From positions 1 to 49,002 of the forward strand of contig JBLHIK010000002.1 in assembly GCA_047614005.1 (NCBI GenBank): a stretch of DNA of 49,002 nucleotides, given 5' to 3'. The notes beneath the pieces were generated by a model. The model was not told the origin of the DNA and did no database searches. It saw only the letters and a list, made by a program, of their open reading frames with translations. Origin of the DNA: JBLHIK01 sp047614005 (GTDB lineage Bacteria; Patescibacteriota; Minisyncoccia; Phycocordibacterales; UBA1006). Positions 21,799 to 29,663 of the stretch are shown one piece after another. A program made the position numbers and the translations under genes. Positions within the stretch are counted from its first letter, which is position 1, and each line of letters begins with the position of its first letter.

Positions 21799-21870
21799 TG
21801 CACCTGCCAGGACTCGAACCTGGAACGACGGTTCCGAAGACCGTTGTGATATCCATTTCACCACAAGTGC
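21799..21870 (-). tRNA. tRNA-Arg(UCG)
   Basis: Minus-strand cloverleaf: acceptor GCACTTG/CAGGTGC, anticodon stem ACGGT/ACCGT with loop CTTCGGA (anticodon TCG), and GGTTCGAGTCC T-loop. The discriminator is A, and CCA is not encoded. Confidence 0.96.
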
Positions 21871-21991
21871 ATGGCTGCAGTATATAGGTATTGAATAATA
21901 AAAACAAGTATTTATCAATATAATAATCAGGCTATTTATCTTGATGTATTGCAAAAATAATAAAAATAACATATACTCTTTCTGTTCCATT

Positions 21992-22062
21992 GCGGGTGTA
22001 GTTTAGTGGTAGAATACCTGCCTTCCAAGCAGGGGACGGGAGTTCGATTCTCCCCACCCGCA
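21992..22062 (+). tRNA. tRNA-Gly(UCC)
   Basis: Acceptor GCGGGTG/CACCCGC, anticodon loop CTTCCAA (TCC), and GTTCGATTC T-loop. CCA is not encoded. It is very similar to the tRNA-Gly(GCC) at 19176 and is followed closely by the CCA-adding enzyme gene. Confidence 0.96.
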
Positions 22063-22127
22063 CTAATATATTTGACGTATACTAAAATAGAGAAAAAGTA
22101 ATATCATTACTCTTCTTTTTATATCAT

Positions 22128-23633
22128 ATGAATTCTAAAGCAATACTTAAGCTTATACCCAAAAACGTATATAAAACCCTTTCTATACTAGAAGAGAGAG
22201 GTTTTGAGGCGTATCTTGTGGGTGGATGTGTTCGAGATTTAATACTCCAAAGAGCTCCAAATGATTGGGATATTACTACAAATGCGAACCCAGAAGAAAT
22301 ACAAAGTTGTTTTGAAAAAACAGTCTATGAAAACAATTTTGGAACAGTTGCTGTTGTTTATGAAGATGAAGAAGATATATCATGTCGTGTTATTGAAATT
22401 ACTCCATATCGAATTGATGGTATATATACTGACGGACGTAGGCCAGACAGTGTTTCTTTTGGAAAAAGCCTTGAAGAAGATCTTGCAAGAAGAGATTTTA
22501 GGATAAATGCTATTGCGCTTGATGTTAAAGGAATATTGCACGATCCGTTTAATGGACAAGAGGATATAAAAAATAGACTTATTCAAACGGTTGGAAATCC
22601 AAAAGACAGGTTTAATGAAGATGTTTTGAGGGTTTTTAGAGCTGTTCGTTTTTCTGCTCAATTAGGATTTTTAGTTTCATATGAAACTAAGGAAGCAATA
22701 ACAGACCTTGTTTTACATAAGAATTTGACTGTTTCACATGAAATCTCTTTGAGAAACGTATCTCCTGAGCGTATTCGCGACGAATTCTTAAAATTAATAG
22801 ACGCTCCCTTTGCAAAAGAAGCTCTTATTTTTTCACGTGAAACAGGTATTCTAGATGAAATAATACCTGAATTTAAAGATAGTTTTGAATGTGAGCAAAA
22901 TGGTGATCATATTTATGATGTTTGGAATCATTTGATAAATTCACTTGAGCATGCGACAAAGAAAGAGTACCCTCTTTTTATTAAAATATCAGCACTATTT
23001 CATGACATAGGAAAGCCAGCGACACGCAGATATGATTCATCTAAAAAAGACTATACTTTTTACGGACATGAGGTTGTAGGAGCTCAGATGACAAAGAAAA
23101 TACTTACTCGACTTAAATTTCCAAGAGAAATAAGTGAAAAGATCGTCAAGCTTGTACGTTGGCATATGTTTTTTTCTGACACAGATCAAATTAGCATATC
23201 AGCAGTAAGAAGGATGATAAATAATGTTGGTCACGATCTTATTTGGAGCCTGATGGATGTTCGTATTTGTGATCGCATAGGAATGGGGCGCCCTAAAGAA
23301 GATCCATATAGGCTCAGAAAATACCACGCAATGATAGAGCAAGCTCTGCGTGACCCCATTTCAGTAAAACAATTAGCAATAAATGGAGATATTATGATCG
23401 CAGAGCTCGGCATGAAGCCAGGAAAAAGAATGGGGTGGATTTTGCAATCCTTATTAGAAGAAGTACTAGAAGATCCAGAAAAAAACACAAGAAAATATCT
23501 CGAAGAATATATACAAGAACTCGCCACTCTTTCTGACGAGGAATTAAAGAAAAAAGCAGAAAAAGGAAAAGAAAAACAACAAGAAGCTGAGAAAGATGAG
23601 TTAAAAAAGATACGAAGAAAACACAAAGTATAA
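22128..23633 (+). CDS. cca: CCA-adding tRNA nucleotidyltransferase with HD domain
   Basis: Adds or repairs the 3' CCA of tRNAs; all four tRNAs seen here lack an encoded CCA and so need it. The 501-residue protein has the class II polymerase-beta head: LVGGCVRDL at 30-38, DWD at 46-48, and the RRDF-INA motif near 118-127. An HD domain follows (HDIGKPATRRYD near 288). The tail is Lys/Glu-rich and charged. Poly(A) polymerase shares this fold; the tRNA neighbours favour CCA activity. Two palindromes related to parS and one strong parS-like site (22829-22844) lie inside the coding sequence. Confidence 0.94.
   Translation: MNSKAILKLIPKNVYKTLSILEERGFEAYLVGGCVRDLILQRAPNDWDITTNANPEEIQSCFEKTVYENNFGTVAVVYEDEEDISCRVIEITPYRIDGIYTDGRRPDSVSFGKSLEEDLARRDFRINAIALDVKGILHDPFNGQEDIKNRLIQTVGNPKDRFNEDVLRVFRAVRFSAQLGFLVSYETKEAITDLVLHKNLTVSHEISLRNVSPERIRDEFLKLIDAPFAKEALIFSRETGILDEIIPEFKDSFECEQNGDHIYDVWNHLINSLEHATKKEYPLFIKISALFHDIGKPATRRYDSSKKDYTFYGHEVVGAQMTKKILTRLKFPREISEKIVKLVRWHMFFSDTDQISISAVRRMINNVGHDLIWSLMDVRICDRIGMGRPKEDPYRLRKYHAMIEQALRDPISVKQLAINGDIMIAELGMKPGKRMGWILQSLLEEVLEDPEKNTRKYLEEYIQELATLSDEELKKKAEKGKEKQQEAEKDELKKIRRKHKV
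22829..22844. promoter_or_regulatory. parS-like site, standalone, inside cca
   Basis: TTTTTCACGTGAAACA: 15 of 16 match the parS consensus. It encodes the FSRET residues of Cca and has no repeat tail. Confidence 0.8.
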
Positions 23634-23638
23634 AAAGT

Positions 23639-23669
23639 GTTTCACGTGAAAGAAAAACAGCTTAGCTCT
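23639..23669 (-). repeat. 31-bp parS-bearing repeat, copy 3 (inverted)
   Basis: Opposite orientation to copies 1-2. Its parS-like part is 23638-23653. It fills the gap between the convergent cca and xth genes and supplies the TAA stop (23662-23664) of xth. Confidence 0.93.
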
Positions 23670-24438
23670 GGTCTAATTCAATGAGTAGTGGGCAATGATC
23701 AGAGCCTTCTTGAAGCGTTTCATGTGAAATGCTTTTAATGCAGGGAAGAAAGGCTGGACTCATAAAGAAATAATCAATTCTCCATCCCACATTTCTTTCA
23801 CGTGCTCGTGTTTTCACGTCCCAATAGGTATAAGAGTCTATTTTGTTGGGATATAAATGTCGAAATACATCAGTCCATCCATGATGCACAATCTCATCTA
23901 TCCAAGCTCTTTCTTCTGGTAAAAAACCTGTATTTTTTTCATTTTCTTTTGGTCGAGCAATATCTATTTCAGTATGTGCTGTATTTATATCTCCACAAAA
24001 GATTATTTTTGGATATTTTTTCTTTAATTCTTCAATGTATTCTAAAAATAAATCATAAAAGGCAAGTTTGTATGAAAGGCGATCTGGGCCACCACCTCCG
24101 TTTGGAAAATAGCAGGTAATTAAGATAAAGTCTTTGAAGTAAGCAGTAAGCATTCGTCCTTGAGTGTCAAAATCAGGATTATCTGGAAAACCACCTTTTA
24201 CCTCGAGTGGTTCTTCTTTTGAATATATGGCTACTCCGCTATAGCCTTTACGTTCTTGAGATGACCAAAAGTAACTGAAATAACCCTCAGGAGAAACAAC
24301 TTCTTCAGAAAGTTGTTCTTTTTCAGCTTTTATTTCCTGAAAACAAATTATATCAGCATTGTATGAAAATATTTCCTTTAAATTACCCTTTCTTTCAATA
24401 GCGCGCAGGCCGTTTACATTCCAGTTGAGAATTTTCAT
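23662..24438 (-). CDS. xth: Exodeoxyribonuclease III (Xth/ExoA type)
   Basis: This AP endonuclease and 3'-5' exonuclease works in base-excision repair. The 258-residue protein has all the family motifs: LNWNVNGLRA at 4-13, the metal Glu in CFQEIKAEKEQL near 32-43, GYSGVAIYSK, FCGDINTAHTEID near 146-158, and the C-terminal WRIDYF and GSDHCPL with the catalytic Asp-His. The last residues, DQS, and the stop are encoded by a 31-bp repeat copy. A TATACT box is nine bases before the ATG and a parS-like site overlaps its -35 zone. Confidence 0.95.
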   Translation of the reverse strand: MKILNWNVNGLRAIERKGNLKEIFSYNADIICFQEIKAEKEQLSEEVVSPEGYFSYFWSSQERKGYSGVAIYSKEEPLEVKGGFPDNPDFDTQGRMLTAYFKDFILITCYFPNGGGGPDRLSYKLAFYDLFLEYIEELKKKYPKIIFCGDINTAHTEIDIARPKENEKNTGFLPEERAWIDEIVHHGWTDVFRHLYPNKIDSYTYWDVKTRARERNVGWRIDYFFMSPAFLPCIKSISHETLQEGSDHCPLLIELDQS

Positions 24439-24447
24439 ATAGTCTTA

Positions 24448-24453
24448 AGTATA
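24448..24453 (-). promoter_or_regulatory. -10 box (TATACT) of xth
   Basis: TATACT on the minus strand, nine bases before the ATG at 24438. Confidence 0.55.
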
Positions 24454-24455
24454 AC

Positions 24456-24471
24456 AATTTCACGTGAAACA
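24456..24471. promoter_or_regulatory. parS-like site, standalone, at xth promoter
   Basis: AATTTCACGTGAAACA: 14 of 16 match. It lies just upstream of the xth -10 box and only 21 bases from repeat copy 4. Confidence 0.75.
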
Positions 24472-24492
24472 TACAAATAAACTTGAAAAAGT

Positions 24493-24523
24493 GTTTCACG
24501 TGAAAGAAAAACAGCTTAGCTCT
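24493..24523 (-). repeat. 31-bp parS-bearing repeat, copy 4 (inverted)
   Basis: Same orientation as copy 3; parS-like part 24492-24507. It supplies the TAA stop (24516-24518) and last codons of the methyltransferase gene. Confidence 0.93.
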
Positions 24524-25169
24524 GGACTTTCTGAAGAAGATAGAGGCTATAAGTTGCGGGAGTTCCAGCACAAGGTATTGCAAGGGAATCTTCTTTTGCA
24601 ATTTTAAAATCAGGAAATAGTTTTAAAATGTCTTCTTTTGAAAAAAAATTATAAGGAATATCAAAGAAATTTATAGTTTTATTTTCTTGCTCTTTTGGAT
24701 ATTTTCCTTTCCACTCCTTTGTTTCATCTGAAAGTGTAATTAATAGAAAAAAGCCATTATTTTTAACTACCCGTGTTACTTCTCGTGAATATTGCGTATG
24801 ATCTTGTCTTGGAAGATGTTGCAAGAGACCAATATCTGTAGCAATATCAAAGCTGGTATCTACAAAAGGTATATCAAGAGCATCTCCTACTAAAAAACGT
24901 GCTCGTTCTGAAATATCACGCTCTTTAAGCTCTTCATTTGCTTTTTTTACTATTTCTTCAATATAATCAATGCCAATAACACGGAATTTTTGTCTCGCAA
25001 GAGATACAAGCCATGTTCCTCTACCTGATCCAATATCAAGGACAAGGCTCTCTTCAGGGAAAGAAGATAGAAAGGAAAGAGCTTTTTTCTCATAAGGAAG
25101 ATGTGTCCATGTATCAGAACCACTCATATATGCTGCTTTCCAGAAAGATTGTAGGTTTTGTTCTTTCAT
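24516..25169 (-). CDS. Class I SAM-dependent methyltransferase
   Basis: The 217-residue protein has a methyltransferase core: LVLDIGSGRGTWLVSLARQ near 41-59 (motif I), VIGIDYIEEIV (motif II), VDTSFDIATDIGLLQHLP (motif IV) and a VVKNNGFFLLITL strand. The N-terminal SFWKAAYMSGSDTWTH segment resembles thiopurine/tellurite-type (TehB-like) methyltransferases. The substrate is not known. The C-terminal QS and stop codon come from a 31-bp repeat copy, as in xth. A TATAAT box is eight bases before the ATG. Confidence 0.83.
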   Translation of the reverse strand: MKEQNLQSFWKAAYMSGSDTWTHLPYEKKALSFLSSFPEESLVLDIGSGRGTWLVSLARQKFRVIGIDYIEEIVKKANEELKERDISERARFLVGDALDIPFVDTSFDIATDIGLLQHLPRQDHTQYSREVTRVVKNNGFFLLITLSDETKEWKGKYPKEQENKTINFFDIPYNFFSKEDILKLFPDFKIAKEDSLAIPCAGTPATYSLYLLQKVQS

Positions 25170-25177
25170 TTATATTA

Positions 25178-25183
25178 ATTATA
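25178..25183 (-). promoter_or_regulatory. -10 box (TATAAT), leaderless-type
   Basis: TATAAT on the minus strand, eight bases before the methyltransferase ATG at 25169. Confidence 0.6.
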
Positions 25184-25251
25184 GCAGGAGCATATCAAAA
25201 AACCTATATTATTTGACAGGAAATATAAAAAACACATTTCATAGAAAAAAC

Positions 25252-25282
25252 GTTTCACGTGAAAGAAAAACAGCTTAGCTCT
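25252..25282 (-). repeat. 31-bp parS-bearing repeat, copy 5 (inverted)
   Basis: Same orientation as copies 3-4; parS-like part 25251-25266 (first base C). It abuts the ppa terminator. Confidence 0.93.
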
Positions 25283-25313
25283 AAAAAACACCCTATTAAA
25301 AGGGTGTTTTTTT
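25283..25313. terminator. Intrinsic terminator downstream of ppa
   Basis: AAAAAACACCCT pairs with AGGGTGTTTTTT around ATTAAA. Works on both strands. Confidence 0.85.
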
Positions 25314-25357
25314 AAAATCAGTTTTTTGGACTATATAAATGTCTTGTCGAGAGAGTT

Positions 25358-25900
25358 TTACTTTTGTCCAAATTGGTCTTCGTAGAGTTTAATAGATTTT
25401 TCTACTGCTTCAAGAGCTTCTTTTTTGCCACTAATTCCAGGGATAGAGACAATGTCTTTCTCACCCTTTTTTAATTCTTTGTATGTTTCAAAGAAATGCT
25501 TGTATTCTTTAAGATTATGAGTGTTTATATCCTCAAGATCCTGTACATCGTCCCATCTCTTGTCTTCTGCCACAACAGCAATGATCTTGTAGTCTGATTC
25601 ACCACCGTCAATCATCTCCATAACTGCCACAGGGCGAACTCGAACCAAGATACCTGTTGAAAGAGGAAAGGTCGAAAGAACCATTACATCGAGAGCATCT
25701 CCGTCATCCCACAGTGTTTGTGGCACAAAACCATAATCAAAAGGATATGGCGCAGAAGAGTAGTTTGCTCTATCAAGAGCTATGAGTCCCGTTTCCTTGT
25801 CTATCTCATATTTATTAGGAGAACCTGCTGGTATTTCAATAATAACATTAAGTTCGTGAGGTATATTGTCTCCACGAGAGACATCGTGCCATAAATTCAT
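25358..25900 (-). CDS. ppa: Inorganic pyrophosphatase (family I)
   Basis: Hydrolyses pyrophosphate and pulls biosynthetic reactions forward. The 180-residue protein has the family I active-site set: the EIPAGSPNKYEID opening near 23-35, YPFDYGFVPQT near 52-62, DGDALDVMVL with the metal aspartates near 66-75, and EDKRWDDV near 112-119. Length is standard for bacterial hexameric PPase. It lies in tandem with nusA on the minus strand (24-base gap), probably as the downstream gene of one transcript. Confidence 0.96.
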   Translation of the reverse strand: MNLWHDVSRGDNIPHELNVIIEIPAGSPNKYEIDKETGLIALDRANYSSAPYPFDYGFVPQTLWDDGDALDVMVLSTFPLSTGILVRVRPVAVMEMIDGGESDYKIIAVVAEDKRWDDVQDLEDINTHNLKEYKHFFETYKELKKGEKDIVSIPGISGKKEALEAVEKSIKLYEDQFGQK

Positions 25901-25923
25901 AGTAATATAGTGCTAATTAGTAA

Positions 25924-27258
25924 TTATTCTTCTGATGGTGCAACCACTTTTTCAGTTTCCACTGCTTTTGTTTCTTCTGCTTCCTCTTCCTTTTCTTCAG
26001 ATTCTTTAGAAGCAGATAGTTCTGCAACAGAATCTTCCTTTGCAGTTTCTTCAGGAGTAGGTTTTTCTTCAGCGGATTTCTTATTTACTTCTTCAGTAGA
26101 AGATATCTCTTCACTGGAAGCTTCTTTTTCAGCTTCAGCTTCCTTGAGAGCAACAGCTTCAGGTGAGATAACGTTGATTCTCCAGCCTGTAAGGCGTGCT
26201 GCAAGTCGAACATTTTGTCCTCCTTTACCAATAGCAAGAGAAAGCTGATCAGATGCAACCTCAACATGGGCAATATGCTCATTTTCGTCTATTTCAATAG
26301 CTAAAACTTGAGCTGGAGAAAGTGCATTTGCAATAAACTGCGCTACTTCTTCTTCCCATTCAATAATATCTATCTTTTCTCCGTTTAGTTCACTCATAAC
26401 AGTAACCACTCGTATACCTTTTTGACCAACACATGAACCGATAGGATCCACATTTTCATCATGAGAAACAACAGCTATTTTAGAACGACTTCCTGGTTCT
26501 CGTGCAATAGCCTTGATCTCCACTACTCCATCTTGTATTTCAGGTGCTTCAATAGCAAAAAGTTCACGCAAAAAGTCAGAATGAGTACGAGATACTTTTA
26601 AAGAAACACCTTTTCCACCTTCTTCTACTTCATAAAGGTATGCTTTTATACGTCCACCTTGTCGAAAATTTTCGCCAGGTATTTGTTCTTCTCGAGGTAA
26701 AAAGGCTGTTGCACGTGAAATATCAATGAAAACATTACCTTTTTCTATCTTTTGAACTGTTCCATTGATGATTTCACCTTCACGTCCTTCATATTCATCG
26801 AGGACACTTTCTCGTTCTGCTTCTCTGATGCGTTGCAAAATAACCTGTTTTGCAGTTTGTGCTGCTATTCGTCCAAAATCTTCTTCTGGCTCAAGCTCAA
26901 AAGCTATTTCTCCCCCTGCTTCAACATCAGTTTTGATTTTTTTAGCATCATCAAGAAAGATATGTGCTTCTTCATTGTATCGCACACGCAAGTCACCATC
27001 TTCAAGGAGAGGTGAATCCTCATCTTCGCCAATAACATATACATCTTCTGGTGAAACGATTTTTTTCACTTGCTCGTATACCACTGTTCCTGTATTGAAA
27101 TCAAGCTTTGCTCGTACTATTTGTCCTTTTTTTCCATAATCTTTTTTGTACGCTGCTGCCAATGACTGTTCTATAGCGTCTACTATCTTTTCTTTTGGAA
27201 TCTTGCGCTCATCTTCTACTGCTTCGAGGGCAACATTCAATGCTTTTATATCTAACAT
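25924..27258 (-). CDS. nusA: Transcription termination/antitermination factor NusA
   Basis: Binds RNA polymerase and nascent RNA to control pausing. The 444-residue product has the N-terminal polymerase-binding domain (KALNVALEAVEDERKIPKE), an S1 domain (EGEIINGTVQKIEKGNVFIDI), and two KH domains with DPIGSCVGQKG and AIGKGGQNVRLAARLTGW. A tail of about 85 residues, rich in Glu, Ser and Ala, replaces the acidic repeats of E. coli. I chose the ATG at 27258; the in-frame start at 27312 lies in an AT-rich hairpin-forming leader (27284-27312). Confidence 0.94.
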   Translation of the reverse strand: MLDIKALNVALEAVEDERKIPKEKIVDAIEQSLAAAYKKDYGKKGQIVRAKLDFNTGTVVYEQVKKIVSPEDVYVIGEDEDSPLLEDGDLRVRYNEEAHIFLDDAKKIKTDVEAGGEIAFELEPEEDFGRIAAQTAKQVILQRIREAERESVLDEYEGREGEIINGTVQKIEKGNVFIDISRATAFLPREEQIPGENFRQGGRIKAYLYEVEEGGKGVSLKVSRTHSDFLRELFAIEAPEIQDGVVEIKAIAREPGSRSKIAVVSHDENVDPIGSCVGQKGIRVVTVMSELNGEKIDIIEWEEEVAQFIANALSPAQVLAIEIDENEHIAHVEVASDQLSLAIGKGGQNVRLAARLTGWRINVISPEAVALKEAEAEKEASSEEISSTEEVNKKSAEEKPTPEETAKEDSVAELSASKESEEKEEEAEETKAVETEKVVAPSEE

Positions 27259-27422
27259 ATTTAGTTGTGTATTAAATTGTCTATTAAAAAAGCCCGATTT
27301 TATATCGGACAATTACTATATAAATATATCAGACAGATAAAAAAAGTCAATTAAAGTCTGCTGCATGAGTAGGAACTTTTCCACAGAATATTTTTTCAAA
27401 TTTATATACTTTTTTTATATGC

Positions 27423-27428
27423 TATAAT
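27423..27428 (+). promoter_or_regulatory. -10 box (TATAAT) of the surface-protein cluster
   Basis: TATAAT 18 bases before the ATG at 27447. It probably drives the run of genes 27447-33125, which have gaps of 1-20 bases. Confidence 0.55.
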
Positions 27429-27446
27429 TTAAGTACAAAATTCATT

Positions 27447-27836
27447 ATGCAAACACCAAACAATAATCAACAAAAAGATGTACTCGATGAACTCAACACT
27501 ATAATGAGTGAAGCAGATACATCAGTACATAAAAAAGTAGTTATTACCGAAGAGCTCTCATTAGCTAGTCGTTCAAAATATTCTTTATATGTTGGAGTAG
27601 GAGTTCTCGTTCTTGTTGTTATTGCAGGGATTGTTGTTTATATTGACAGTAGGTCAAGCCGCATCGACGAAGGAATTTTCCCCGCTGAAGTTCAATACGA
27701 TATTTTAGCAGAAAATAAGCGTCGGTCAGGAGAGGTAAATATTTCAGAAGACGAGCAACGTTCTATGTCAGAAGCAAGTTCATATTCAGGAGATGTACCT
27801 TTTTCTTTTGAAAACCTAGGTCAACGACATAAATAA
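27447..27836 (+). CDS. Single-pass membrane protein, unknown
   Basis: This 129-residue protein has an N-terminal polar region (about 45 residues), a membrane helix at about 47-67 (YVGVGVLVLVVIAGIVVYI) and an acidic or polar exported tail. I recognise no family. It starts the surface-protein gene run; the next ATG is four bases after its stop, so the two are coupled. It may act as an anchor or accessory of the exported proteins that follow. Confidence 0.65.
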   Translation: MQTPNNNQQKDVLDELNTIMSEADTSVHKKVVITEELSLASRSKYSLYVGVGVLVLVVIAGIVVYIDSRSSRIDEGIFPAEVQYDILAENKRRSGEVNISEDEQRSMSEASSYSGDVPFSFENLGQRHK

Positions 27837-27840
27837 ACAT

Positions 27841-29643
27841 ATGACAAAAAAACTTACACAATTTTCAGTTTTTATTTTCTCACTACTTTGTATTGTGCTG
27901 TTCTCTATCTCTCTATCTCATGCTGCACCAAACGACCCATCAGGACCAGTAGAGACTCCAAAAGACAGCACTGATTCGACTTTGAATTCTGCACAAAACG
28001 TACTAGGCTGGGCATGGGGTGCAGAAAACAACGAAGGCTCATCTGGGGTGGGATGGATTAGTTTTAGTTCAGAAAATAATGTTTCTAATGATACTTCTGT
28101 AGGAGGAGGTCGTCATACTATAGCTCTTTCAGAAAACATAGTATCAAAAGCTCATGCACAAAACAGCACTGCTACTTATGGAGTAAGCATGGAAAGCAAT
28201 ACAGGCGATATGTCTGGATATTCTTGGAGTAGTAACTATGGATGGATTAGCTTCAATCCAGAAAGTGTCTCTGGCTGTCCAGGAACAGGATCTTGTGCCC
28301 CAAGACTTGATATTGCAAACGGAGAATTACGCGGATGGGCACGATACTGCAGTGTCTTTGTTTCAGGATGTTCCGGAGCATTAAAATCCCAAAACCAAAG
28401 AGGAACATGGGAAGGTTGGATATCTCTGAGTTGTAAAGACACAAGCTGTACTGAGCGTGTTGCCAAAAACACAAATACAGAAAATTCAAAAATATTTGCA
28501 TTTTTATCTTCAAAAGTTCTCAAAATCAAAAACTTTTTTAATACAATAGTGCCTTATGTGAATGCGCAAACCTCTCAAGGAAAAAGTGAAGTAGGACAAG
28601 ATCCTGGTTCTGATGAAAATGTTTCTTCTCAAATGGTTGGTAATTACGGCATATATTTAAATACATCTAACTCCTCAGAACAAAAACTAGAAGGATTCGC
28701 ATGGTCAGGACATGCAGGATCTATTATGGATGGATGGATAGAATTCTCAGATGTTATTGTGGAGCTTGGTGACCCTGCTCTTTCTCTTTCTGCTGAACCT
28801 CTCGTGGCAACAGGACCATCATATGAAGTAAAACTCTTATGGAAATCCGATAATGAAAACAATTTTTCTTCATGTACTGCTAGCGCAGAAGATGTTTCTG
28901 GAAATCCTCTAGCAATAGATGATTGGAATGGATCTCTCTCTGCTTCTCAAATACCAAATAATACAAATGGATACGGCCCTTTTGAAATGTCTAACATTGT
29001 AGTTCCTCGAGACCCAACTATCTTTAAACTGAGCTGTATGGAAGCGGGTACTACTGTAGAGTCAAGAGTGCAGGTAGATTACTCAGAAGAAAATTCAGAT
29101 GTGCTTCTTTCTGCTATAAGCCCTGTTTATAGTGGCCAAAATACAGAACTATCATGGCAAATATCACCTTTGGTAAATAGTTGTGAATTCTCTGTTATTC
29201 CATCTGCTCCAAAACCAGGAACTGTCACATCATCTGGGTCTGAGTCTGTGGGACCATTGAGTGCTATATCTTCAAACAAAACATATACATATACTATTAC
29301 CTGCCAGACAGACAACGGAGAAGCTTCCAGTAGTACTATGGTAAACGTACTACAGTCGAGTATATCTCTATCAGGTGATTCTTGTGTGCTCAACAGTGGT
29401 GATATCGCACGCCTCTCTTGGAATGAAATACCAAACGGCTCATCTGTGAGTGGTTGTGATACAAACTGGGGAGGTTCTGTCCCATCATCAGGCACAGCGC
29501 AAATTCCTGTAAATAGCACCAAAGACTATTACATTAACTGTGATGATGGTATAGACTCCAATGTACACACCATAGAAGTCACCTCTCAGTGCTCAGGATC
29601 AGGTACTACTCCGGGTGATAATTTTAGATATATTGAGAGATAA
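27841..29643 (+). CDS. Secreted protein with GWISF repeats and Ig-like domains
   Basis: This 600-residue protein has a signal peptide at 1-28 (cleavage near SHA). There are four or five repeats of the form G-x-A/S-W-x(n)-GWISF (for example LGWAWGAENN then GVGWISF; GYSWSSNYGWISF; GFAWSGHAG then GWIEF) within about residues 50-310. Three beta-rich, cysteine-bearing modules at about 315-600 resemble bacterial Ig-like domains. The GWISF repeat is frequent in Parcubacteria exported proteins; its ligand is unknown. It has no LPxTG or T9SS signal. A surface adhesin or structural role is my inference. Confidence 0.75.
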   Translation: MTKKLTQFSVFIFSLLCIVLFSISLSHAAPNDPSGPVETPKDSTDSTLNSAQNVLGWAWGAENNEGSSGVGWISFSSENNVSNDTSVGGGRHTIALSENIVSKAHAQNSTATYGVSMESNTGDMSGYSWSSNYGWISFNPESVSGCPGTGSCAPRLDIANGELRGWARYCSVFVSGCSGALKSQNQRGTWEGWISLSCKDTSCTERVAKNTNTENSKIFAFLSSKVLKIKNFFNTIVPYVNAQTSQGKSEVGQDPGSDENVSSQMVGNYGIYLNTSNSSEQKLEGFAWSGHAGSIMDGWIEFSDVIVELGDPALSLSAEPLVATGPSYEVKLLWKSDNENNFSSCTASAEDVSGNPLAIDDWNGSLSASQIPNNTNGYGPFEMSNIVVPRDPTIFKLSCMEAGTTVESRVQVDYSEENSDVLLSAISPVYSGQNTELSWQISPLVNSCEFSVIPSAPKPGTVTSSGSESVGPLSAISSNKTYTYTITCQTDNGEASSSTMVNVLQSSISLSGDSCVLNSGDIARLSWNEIPNGSSVSGCDTNWGGSVPSSGTAQIPVNSTKDYYINCDDGIDSNVHTIEVTSQCSGSGTTPGDNFRYIER

Positions 29644-29663
29644 GCTAATACACTACTTATTAT

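Noticed and set aside
20365..25282. CRISPR array
   Set aside because: The 31-bp repeats are widely and unevenly spaced (hundreds of bases to kilobases), in two orientations, with genes between; there are no spacers and no cas genes.
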